The position numbers and the translations under genes are program-made. The notes under the pieces are model-generated. The model ran no database searches. It was not told the origin of the DNA and worked only from the letters and a program-made list of their open reading frames with translations. Shown here piece after piece: positions 14,563 to 20,767 of a DNA stretch of 20,767 nt (position 1 is its first letter; the number at the start of each line of letters is the position of its first letter). Source of the stretch: DAOTEJ01 sp035454085 (lineage in GTDB: Bacteria > Pseudomonadota > Gammaproteobacteria > Burkholderiales > Burkholderiaceae_F); contig DAOTEJ010000045.1 in NCBI GenBank assembly GCA_035454085.1, positions 1 to 20,767 of the forward strand, given 5' to 3'.

Positions 14563-14564
14563 GG
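14561..14564 (+). promoter_or_regulatory. Ribosome binding site supporting the TTG start of the kinase
   Basis: GAGG overlaps the response-regulator stop codon (TGA at 14560-14562) and lies eight bases before the TTG at 14573, a good spacing. Confidence 0.5.
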
Positions 14565-14572
14565 CCGCCGGC

Positions 14573-15907
14573 TTGAAGCTGCGCTCGCCCAGCCTGTTCT
14601 GGCGCACCTTCCTGCTGGTGCTGGGGCTGATGGTGGCCAGCATGGCCGCCTGGCTGCAGAGCCTGCGCGCGCTGGAGATCGAGCCGCGCGTGCGCCAGGT
14701 CGCCGCCCAGGTGGTGTCGGCCGCCAACATCACCCGCTCGGCCCTGCTCTACGCCGACCCGGCGGCACGCGGCGAGCTGCTGCGCGCCCTGGCCGCCAAC
14801 GAGGGCATCCGCATCTATCCGCTCGAGTCCAGCGACGCCGTCGCGCCGCTGCGCGACTCCCCGTTCGCACGGCGGGTCGAGACCGCGGTGCGCGCCAACC
14901 TGGGCGCGGCGACGCGCATGGCCGACGAGGTCAACGGCATCCGGGGCATCTGGGTGAGTCTGGACATCGACGGCGACGCCTACTGGCTCTACCTCGCGCG
15001 CGACCCGCTCACGCGCGACTTCGGCACCGGCTGGCTGGGCTGGGCCGCGGCGGCGCTGCTGCTCTCGGTGCTCGGCGCCGTGCTCATCACCCGGCTCGTG
15101 AACCAGCCTCTGGCGCGGCTCACCACGGCGGTGCGCGAACTCGGCGCCGGGCGCCATCCCGCGCCCCTGCCCGAGGCCGGCCCCATCGAGATCGAGAGCG
15201 TGAACCGCAGCTTCAACCGCATGGTCGACGACCTCGACAAGCTGGCGGCCGATCGCGAAGTGCTGCTGGCCGGCATCAGCCACGACCTGCGCACGCCCCT
15301 GACCCGCCTGCGGCTGGAGCTCGAGCTGGCGCCGCTCGACGAGGCCACCCGTGCCGCCATGGCGGGCGACATCGAGCAGATGGATGCGATCGTGCGCCAG
15401 TTCCTCGACTACGCGCGCAGCCGCCCCGGCGCCACGGCGCCCCTCGACCTGGGCGAACTGGTGGCCCACGCCGTGGCCGCTACCCGGATCGAGTCGGCGC
15501 CCCGCAGCAGCGTGCGCCTGGCGTTGGCGCCCGACGTACAGGTCGTGGGCAATGCCACGGAACTGAGCCGCGCCGTGGAGAACCTGGTGGTGAACGCGCA
15601 CCGCTACGGCCGCAACGACGCGGGCGAGCTGCACTTGGACGTGACTCTTGGCGTGACGGATGCCGAGGCCGTGCTGAGCGTCAGCGACCGCGGTGGCGGC
15701 ATCGCGGCGAGCGAGCTCGACCGCGTGCTGCGGCCCTTCGAGCGCGGCGAGGCCGCGCGCAGCGGGCACACCGGGGCGGGGCTGGGGCTACCCATCGTCG
15801 CGCGCATCGCCCAGCGCCATGGCGGCAGCCTTGCGCTGGCGCACGCCTCAGGCGGCGGCCTGTGCGCCGTGCTGCGCTTGCCCCGCGCGCCGACAGCTGG
15901 GCGCTAG
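14573..15907 (+). CDS. envZ: EnvZ-family sensor histidine kinase
   Basis: Inner-membrane sensor that phosphorylates the adjacent regulator. The 444-residue protein has TM1 (about 11-29), a periplasmic domain (about 31-153), TM2 (about 154-173), a HAMP linker (about 174-226), and a HisKA domain with the H-box GISHDLRTPLTRLR (H237). The HATPase has an N-box ENLVVNAHRYG (N337, N341), SDRGGGI (371-377) and GAGLGLPIV (401-409). SHDLRTPLTR is the EnvZ-type H-box. The start is taken as TTG, giving LKLRSPSLFWRTFLL, because the first ATG comes only inside TM1. Its TAG stop shares the bases CTAG with the stop of the convergent DUF1304 gene. The stimulus is not predictable. Confidence 0.94.
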   Translation: MKLRSPSLFWRTFLLVLGLMVASMAAWLQSLRALEIEPRVRQVAAQVVSAANITRSALLYADPAARGELLRALAANEGIRIYPLESSDAVAPLRDSPFARRVETAVRANLGAATRMADEVNGIRGIWVSLDIDGDAYWLYLARDPLTRDFGTGWLGWAAAALLLSVLGAVLITRLVNQPLARLTTAVRELGAGRHPAPLPEAGPIEIESVNRSFNRMVDDLDKLAADREVLLAGISHDLRTPLTRLRLELELAPLDEATRAAMAGDIEQMDAIVRQFLDYARSRPGATAPLDLGELVAHAVAATRIESAPRSSVRLALAPDVQVVGNATELSRAVENLVVNAHRYGRNDAGELHLDVTLGVTDAEAVLSVSDRGGGIAASELDRVLRPFERGEAARSGHTGAGLGLPIVARIAQRHGGSLALAHASGGGLCAVLRLPRAPTAGR

Positions 15908-15910
15908 CGC
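15901..15910. other. Shared stop codons inside a 10-bp palindrome
   Basis: GCGCTAGCGC is self-complementary. Its central CTAG gives TAG to the plus-strand kinase (15905-15907) and TAG to the minus-strand DUF1304 gene (15904-15906). The converging genes therefore overlap by four bases with no room for a separate terminator. Confidence 0.9.
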
Positions 15911-16263
15911 GCGGCGTAGAGCAGCGCCAGGCCGATTGCTGCCGGCAAGGCCTGCACGAACAGGATGCGCCGGCTGGCGGTGGCTGCGCCGAACACGCCG
16001 GCGACCAGCACGCACAGCAGGAAGAACAGCTTCACGCCCCAGCCGGCCTCGCCCAGCGCCAGCCCCCAGAACAGCCCTGCCGCCAGGAAGCCGTTGTAGA
16101 GCCCCTGGTTGGCGGCCAGCACCTTGGTGGCGGCAGCCATCTCGCGGCTCATCCCGAAGGCGCGCCGGCCCGCGGGCTTGTCCCACAGGAACATCTCGAG
16201 CACCAGGATGTAGACGTGCAGCAGCGCCACCAGCGCCACGACGATGTCGGCGGCGAGCTTCAT
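15904..16263 (-). CDS. DUF1304 family small membrane protein
   Basis: A 119-residue protein with four predicted membrane helices (about 5-27, 51-70, 75-95, 102-117), giving a compact integral membrane protein. The motifs LVLEMFLWDKP (20-30) and ANQGLYNGFLAAGLFWG (51-67) are those I associate with DUF1304. Biochemical function is unknown. The ATG overlaps the ispF stop as ATGA (16260-16263), so it is translated as the third member of the ispD-ispF unit. Its TAG overlaps the kinase stop on the other strand. There is no evidence that it takes part in isoprenoid synthesis beyond co-transcription. Confidence 0.85.
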   Translation of the reverse strand: MKLAADIVVALVALLHVYILVLEMFLWDKPAGRRAFGMSREMAAATKVLAANQGLYNGFLAAGLFWGLALGEAGWGVKLFFLLCVLVAGVFGAATASRRILFVQALPAAIGLALLYAAR

Positions 16264-16742
16264 GGCGCGGCCTGCAAGAGAATCACGGCCTGGGCCACGA
16301 TCCCCTCGGAGCGGCCCTCGAAGCCGAGACGCTCGTGGGTCTTGGCCTTGACGTTCACCGCCGCGGGTTCAACCGCCAGGCACGCGGCGATGGCCGACTG
16401 CATGGCCGGCACGTGCGGCGCGAGCCGGGGCTGCTGGGCCACGACGGTGGCGTCGACGTTGAGCACCCGCCAACCCGCCGCCTGCACGCGCGCCAGGGCA
16501 GTGCGCAGCAGCTCGCGGCTGTCGGCGCCCTGGTACGCCGGGTCGGTGTCGGGAAAGAGGCGGCCGATGTCGCCCAGGCCCGCCGCCCCCAAGAGCGCAT
16601 CGGTGATCGCGTGCAGCAGCACGTCGGCGTCCGAGTGGCCGAGCAGCCCTAGCGCGTGGGGGATCTCGACCCCCCCGATCACCAGGCGCCGCCCGGGCAC
16701 CAAGGCGTGCACGTCGTAGCCCTGCCCGATGCGCATGGTCAT
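16260..16742 (-). CDS. ispF: IspF, 2-C-methyl-D-erythritol 2,4-cyclodiphosphate synthase
   Basis: Fifth step of the MEP pathway to isoprenoid precursors; a cytoplasmic trimer with a zinc site. The 160-residue protein has D10 and H12 (QGYDVHAL) and H44 (ADVLLHAITDALLG) as zinc ligands, the GHSDAD loop (35-40), and the end motif KAKTHERLGFEGRSEGI. The ATG at 16740-16742 overlaps the ispD stop as ATGA. A second ATG two codons later (16736), giving MRIGQGYDVH, is the more usual N-terminus and could be the true start. IspD and IspF are consecutive here, as in many Proteobacteria. Confidence 0.96.
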   Translation of the reverse strand: MTMRIGQGYDVHALVPGRRLVIGGVEIPHALGLLGHSDADVLLHAITDALLGAAGLGDIGRLFPDTDPAYQGADSRELLRTALARVQAAGWRVLNVDATVVAQQPRLAPHVPAMQSAIAACLAVEPAAVNVKAKTHERLGFEGRSEGIVAQAVILLQAAP

Positions 16743-17425
16743 GGCAGCCTCCCCTGAGCTTGGAGCACGGCGCGGGCAAGCAGCTCGTCGCCGGGTTGAG
16801 TGAGCTTGATGTTGCTGGCGGCACCTTGCACCAGGCGCGGCGCCGCGCCCAGGCGCTCCAGGGCGGCGGCCTCGTCGGTGATCGCGCCAAGGTCGCCCTC
16901 GAGCGCGCGCGCCAGGAGCCCGGCACGGAACATCTGCGGCGTGACGGCGCGCCAGAGCGACTCGCGCGGCAGGGTGCCGCTCACCCGGTCGCCCGCCGCG
17001 CGCTTGAGCGTGTCGGCCAGAGGCACGGCAAGCAAGCCGCCCACGGGATCGAGCCACAGGGTATCGATCAGTGCCGCCAGATCCTCGGCCGACAGGCAGG
17101 GCCGGGCAGCGTCATGCACCAGCACCCAGTCTTCGGCCGAGGCGTGCAGGCGCGCCAGGCCGTTGCGCACCGTCTCCGCGCGCGTGGCGCCGCCCGCGGC
17201 CACCACCTGCACGCGCGGCCCGAAGTGCAGCGCCCGCCAGGCCTCGTCGCCCGGCGCCACCACCACCAGCACGCGCTCGACGCGCTCGTCCAGCGCGAGC
17301 GCCTCGGCGGCGAGCTCCAGCAAGGTGCGATCGCCCAGGCGCAGGTACTGCTTGGGCACGGCCAGTCCCATGCGCGCGCCCACGCCGGCGGCAGGGATGA
17401 GTCCAAGGCAGCGAGGGGAGGACAA
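16739..17425 (-). CDS. ispD: IspD, 2-C-methyl-D-erythritol 4-phosphate cytidylyltransferase
   Basis: Third step of the MEP pathway; joins CTP and MEP to give CDP-ME. The 228-residue protein has the nucleotide-binding PAAGVGARMG (11-20) with R18, K25 in VPKQYL, and the later VLVHDAARPCLS and GAASNIKLTQPGDELLA motifs of IspD. The open frame extends upstream without ATG or GTG close to the conserved region. The TTG at 17423-17425 (LSSPRCLGLIP) gives a family-normal length (E. coli 236) and is my choice. A -10 element about 34 bases upstream agrees. No clear Shine-Dalgarno is seen. It is divergent from mfd. Confidence 0.94.
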   Translation of the reverse strand: MSSPRCLGLIPAAGVGARMGLAVPKQYLRLGDRTLLELAAEALALDERVERVLVVVAPGDEAWRALHFGPRVQVVAAGGATRAETVRNGLARLHASAEDWVLVHDAARPCLSAEDLAALIDTLWLDPVGGLLAVPLADTLKRAAGDRVSGTLPRESLWRAVTPQMFRAGLLARALEGDLGAITDEAAALERLGAAPRLVQGAASNIKLTQPGDELLARAVLQAQGRLP

Positions 17426-17457
17426 GGCGGCAGCGCGGCAGGGTGAGGGGCGAAACC

Positions 17458-17464
17458 TATAATA
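17458..17464. promoter_or_regulatory. Overlapping divergent -10 elements for mfd and ispD
   Basis: TATAAT (17458-17463) on the plus strand is a perfect sigma70 -10 facing mfd. The overlapping ATAATA reads TATTAT (5 of 6) on the minus strand, facing ispD. Predicted leaders are about 77 bases for mfd and 27 for ispD. I see no good -35 for either. It is a short AT-rich island in otherwise GC-rich sequence. Confidence 0.5.
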
Positions 17465-17546
17465 GCGACGCGTCTGCAAACCGCTCGTGGCGCGCCTTGC
17501 GGCGCTGTCCGCATTGCCTGGGCGCACGGTCCGTCCGCCACCGCCC

Positions 17547-20500
17547 ATGTCCCGCACCGAACTGCCTTCCCTGCCCCCGCTGCCGCGCCTGGTCCCCGGC
17601 GAGCGCGCCGCGACCCCTCGGCCCCCGGGCTCGGGCGACGCACTGCTGCTCTCGCGCCTTGCGCTGGCCGCGCGCGACGCGAAGCAGCTGCTCGTGATCG
17701 TTTGTGCGGACGCGCTCGACGCGCAACGCCTGGTCGACGAGCTGCCCTGGTTCGAACCCGCGCTGGCGGTGCGCGCCTTCCCTGACTGGGAGACCCTGCC
17801 CTACGACGTGCTCAGCCCCCACCAGGACCTGGTCAGCACCCGGCTCGAGACCCTGTACCGGCTGATGCACCGCGGGCGCGGCCCCGAGGCGATCGACGTG
17901 CTGGTGGTCCCCGCCGCCACCGCCGCGCAGCGCCTGGCGCCGCCGAGCTTCATCGCGGCTCACACCTTCTTCTTTCGCGCCGGGGAACGCGTGGACGTCG
18001 ACGCGCTGCGGGCGCAGCTCGTGCTGGCGGGCTATCAGCACGTCAGTCAGGTGGTGGCGCCGGGCGAGTTCAGCACCCGCGGAGGTCTGGCCGACCTGTT
18101 CCCCATGGGCGCCGCCCTGCCCTTCCGGCTGGATCTGCTCGACGACGAGATCGAGACCATCCGCGCCTTCGACCCCGACACGCAGCGCAGCCTCTACCCG
18201 GTGCCCGAGATCCGCCTGCTGCCGGGGCGCGAGTTCCCCCTCGACGAGGCCGCGCGCCAGGCCTTCCGGCTGCGCTGGCGCGAGTCCTTCGAGGGCGACC
18301 CCTCGCGCGTCGCGCTCTACAAGGACATCGCCAACGGCGTGGCGGGCGCGGGCATCGAGTACTACCTGCCGCTGTTCTTCGACGCCACCGCCACGCTCTT
18401 CGACTACCTGCCTGCGCAGGCGCAGCTCGCGTTCGTGGGCGCGATCGAGCCCGCACTGACGCGCTTCTGGACCGAGACCAGCGAGCGTCACCGCTTCCTG
18501 TCGCGCGACGCCGAGCGTCCCGCACTGCCCCCCGCGCGGCTCTACCTCGACGCCGAGCAGTTCTTCATAGCCGCGCGGCCGCACCCGCGCCTGGTGCTCA
18601 CCGAGGGCGAGGCCACGGGCTACTGCGCCCTGCCGCCGCTGGCCGTCGAGCGCAAGGCGAGCGACCCGCTGGCGCGGCTGCGCGCCGCGGTGGACCGGCA
18701 ACGCGCACTAGGCGGGCGCGTGCTGCTCGCGGCCGACTCGGCCGGTCGGCGCGAGACCATCGCGCAACTGCTCAGGGAATACGACCTGCCCTTTGCCGAC
18801 AGCGCGGACTGGGGCGGCTTCCTGGCCGCCGACGCACCGCTCGCGCTGGGCGTGGCGCCGCTGCACGAGGGCTTCGTCCTGCCGGACGCCGGCCTGACGG
18901 TCGTCACCGAAACCGAGCTCTACGCCGCCAGCCCGCGCCGCCAGAGGCAGCGCCGGCGCGAGCAGGCCTCGAACGTCGAGGCCATGGTGCGCGACCTGGC
19001 CGAACTGCGCGTGGGCGACCCGGTGGTGCACGTCGAGCACGGCATCGGTCGCTACCGGGGTCTCGAGACCCTGGACCTGGGCAACGGGCCGGCCGAGTTC
19101 CTGCACCTGGAGTACGCCCGCGACACCAAGCTGTACGTGCCGGTAGCGCAGCTGCATCTGATCTCGCGCTACTCCGGGACCGACCCCGATGCCGCGCCGT
19201 TGCACAGTCTGGGCGGGGCCGACTGGGAGAAGGCCAAGCGCAAGGCCGCCAAGCATGTGCGCGACACGGCCGCGGAGCTGCTCAACCTGTACGCGCTGCG
19301 CGCCGCCCGCAAGGGCCACGCCTTCGAGTTCAAGCAGCACGACTACGAGGCCTTTGCCGAGGGCTTCGGCTTCGAGGAGACGCCCGACCAGGAAGCGGCG
19401 ATCGAGGCCGTGCTGCGCGACATGCGCAGCGGCGCGCCGATGGATCGCCTGGTGTGCGGCGACGTGGGCTTCGGCAAGACCGAGGTGGCGCTGCGCGCCG
19501 CCTTTGCCGCCGTGATGGACGGCAAGCAGGTGGCGGTGTTGTGCCCCACCACCCTGCTCGCCGAGCAGCACGCGCAGACCTTCCGCGACCGCTTCGCCGA
19601 GTGGCCGGTGAACCTCGTCGAGCTCTCGCGCTTTCGCTCTCCCAAGGAGGTGAGCGCGGCGCTGGCGGGGATCGCGGCGGGCACGATCGAGATCGTGGTC
19701 GGCACCCACAAGCTGCTCGGCGCCGAGGTGCGCTTCGATCGCCTGGGCCTGGTGATCATCGACGAGGAGCACCGCTTCGGCGTGCGCCAGAAGGAGCGGC
19801 TCAAGAGCCTGCGCTCCGAGGTCGACGTGCTGACGCTCACCGCCACGCCGATCCCGCGCACGCTGGCGATGTCGCTGGAGGGCATCCGCGACTTCAGCGT
19901 GATCGCCACCGCCCCGCAGCGGCGCCTGGCGATCAAGACCTTCGTGCGCCCGGAGAGCGCGAGCCTGGTGCGCGAGGCGGTGCTGCGCGAGCTCAAGCGC
20001 GGCGGCCAGGTCTACTTCCTGCACAACGAGGTCGAGACCATCGAGAACCGCCGCGCGCGGCTGGCCGAGCTGCTGCCCGAGGCGCGCATAGCGATCGCCC
20101 ACGGCCAGATGCCCGAGCGCGAGCTCGAGAGCGTGATGCGCGACTTCTACCAGCAGCGCTTCAACCTGCTGCTGTGCACGACGATCATCGAGACCGGCAT
20201 CGACGTGCCCACCGCCAACACGATCATCATGCATCGGGCCGACAAGTTCGGCCTGGCGCAGCTTCACCAGCTGCGCGGCCGCGTGGGCCGCTCGCACCAC
20301 CAGGCCTATGCGTACTTGATGGTTCCCGACGAGGGCGCGCTCACCAAGAACGCGGCCAAGCGGCTCGAGGCGATCCAGAACCTCGAGGAGCTGGGCAGCG
20401 GCTTCTACCTGGCGATGCACGACCTCGAGATCCGCGGCGCGGGCGAGGTCCTGGGCGAGAACCAGAGCGGCGACATGCAGGAGGTCGGCTTCGACCTGTA

Positions 20501-20767
20501 CACGCAGATGCTCAATGCCGCGGTGCGCGCCCTGCGCTCGGGCCGGGAGCCCGACCTCATGGCTCCGCTCGCGGCGGTCACCGAGATCAACCTGCACACC
20601 CCTGCCCTGCTGCCGCCCGACTACGTGAACGACGTGCACCTGCGTTTGTCGTTCTACAAGAAGCTCGCCTCGTGCAGCGACGACGATGGCCTGATGCATC
20701 TGCAGGAGGAACTCGTCGATCGCTACGGCAAGCTGCCCGAGGCGGCGCGCGCGCTCATCGAAACCCA
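17547..20767 (+). CDS. mfd: Mfd, transcription-repair coupling factor (C-terminus beyond window)
   Basis: Swi2/Snf2-like translocase that removes stalled RNA polymerase and recruits UvrA. 1073 codons are present, against 1148 residues in E. coli, so roughly the last 75 are missing. Visible parts are a UvrB-like N-terminal module (about 25-350, with PDWETLPYDVLSPHQDLVS and STRGGLADLFP), the RNAP-interacting domain around 490-560 (VGDPVVHVEHGIGRYRG), Walker A GDVGFGKTE (638-646), the DEEHRFGV box (D739 on), TATPIPRTLAMSL, helicase motifs IIETGIDVPTANT and QLRGRVGRS, and the start of the C-terminal autoinhibitory domain. The ATG at 17547 is the first plausible start after the TATAAT. The frame is intact throughout. 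Confidence 0.97.
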   Translation, partial: MSRTELPSLPPLPRLVPGERAATPRPPGSGDALLLSRLALAARDAKQLLVIVCADALDAQRLVDELPWFEPALAVRAFPDWETLPYDVLSPHQDLVSTRLETLYRLMHRGRGPEAIDVLVVPAATAAQRLAPPSFIAAHTFFFRAGERVDVDALRAQLVLAGYQHVSQVVAPGEFSTRGGLADLFPMGAALPFRLDLLDDEIETIRAFDPDTQRSLYPVPEIRLLPGREFPLDEAARQAFRLRWRESFEGDPSRVALYKDIANGVAGAGIEYYLPLFFDATATLFDYLPAQAQLAFVGAIEPALTRFWTETSERHRFLSRDAERPALPPARLYLDAEQFFIAARPHPRLVLTEGEATGYCALPPLAVERKASDPLARLRAAVDRQRALGGRVLLAADSAGRRETIAQLLREYDLPFADSADWGGFLAADAPLALGVAPLHEGFVLPDAGLTVVTETELYAASPRRQRQRRREQASNVEAMVRDLAELRVGDPVVHVEHGIGRYRGLETLDLGNGPAEFLHLEYARDTKLYVPVAQLHLISRYSGTDPDAAPLHSLGGADWEKAKRKAAKHVRDTAAELLNLYALRAARKGHAFEFKQHDYEAFAEGFGFEETPDQEAAIEAVLRDMRSGAPMDRLVCGDVGFGKTEVALRAAFAAVMDGKQVAVLCPTTLLAEQHAQTFRDRFAEWPVNLVELSRFRSPKEVSAALAGIAAGTIEIVVGTHKLLGAEVRFDRLGLVIIDEEHRFGVRQKERLKSLRSEVDVLTLTATPIPRTLAMSLEGIRDFSVIATAPQRRLAIKTFVRPESASLVREAVLRELKRGGQVYFLHNEVETIENRRARLAELLPEARIAIAHGQMPERELESVMRDFYQQRFNLLLCTTIIETGIDVPTANTIIMHRADKFGLAQLHQLRGRVGRSHHQAYAYLMVPDEGALTKNAAKRLEAIQNLEELGSGFYLAMHDLEIRGAGEVLGENQSGDMQEVGFDLYTQMLNAAVRALRSGREPDLMAPLAAVTEINLHTPALLPPDYVNDVHLRLSFYKKLASCSDDDGLMHLQEELVDRYGKLPEAARALIET

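Noticed and set aside
18708..20699. A 663-codon minus-strand frame antisense to mfd
   Set aside because: Composition is Gln/His/Arg/Leu-rich shadow sequence of a high-GC gene, no domain is recognisable, and the opposite strand encodes well-conserved Mfd motifs throughout.
1..20767. Defence system, prophage, integrative element or CRISPR array
   Set aside because: All reading frames of substance belong to core metabolism, repair, translation or envelope genes. There are no direct-repeat arrays, integrases or transposases, and composition is even.

Overview
The window reads as chromosomal housekeeping DNA from a high-GC betaproteobacterium, most likely Burkholderiales. I infer this from gene order, codon bias and protein similarity as I remember it: a tRNA-Leu/tig/clpP/clpX/lon string, an alr-radA pair divergent from lplT, a tsaB-rimI-family 4 uracil-DNA glycosylase string, a RisA/OmpR-type two-component pair, and ispD-ispF divergent from mfd. 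Genes are packed tightly. No gap exceeds about 200 bases, and I see no insertion sequence, phage, CRISPR array, rRNA or integrase. The very high GC content produces long open frames antisense to most real genes, and I treated those as shadows.

Layout. (1) Positions 1-4226, minus strand: tRNA-Leu(UAG), trigger factor, ClpP, ClpX and the N-terminal third of Lon (cut by the window edge). This is a protein folding and quality-control cluster, and lon has its own sigma32-like promoter. (2) 4363-5181, plus strand: a squalene/phytoene-synthase-fold protein with degraded Asp motifs. (3) 5241-9401, minus strand: alr, radA, a small UreE-like protein with a long His-rich tail, and ilvE, in that transcriptional order. 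(4) 9597-10916, plus strand: the lysophospholipid transporter lplT, divergent from alr. (5) 10953-13670, minus strand: an exported repeat protein (DUF3106-like), then tsaB, rimI and a family 4 uracil-DNA glycosylase. (6) 13837-15907, plus strand: an OmpR-class response regulator and an EnvZ-class kinase. (7) 15904-17425, minus strand: ispD, ispF and a DUF1304 membrane protein, chained by overlapping stop/start codons. (8) 17547 to the end, plus strand: mfd, missing its C-terminus.

The genes cover protein homeostasis, tRNA t6A modification and protein N-acetylation, DNA repair (RadA, UDG, Mfd), cell-wall D-alanine supply, phospholipid recycling, isoprenoid precursor synthesis and branched-chain amino acid metabolism. 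I found no clear new multi-gene system. The least ordinary parts are three: the squalene-synthase-like protein that has probably lost catalysis, the orphan UreE-like protein that lacks the family's buried metal-binding His but carries 19 His in its last 44 residues, and the periplasmic SPEQR-repeat protein that shares an upstream region with the two-component system, where an OmpR/CpxR-like box lies. Promoter, hairpin and start-codon calls come from reading by eye and are weaker than the gene calls.
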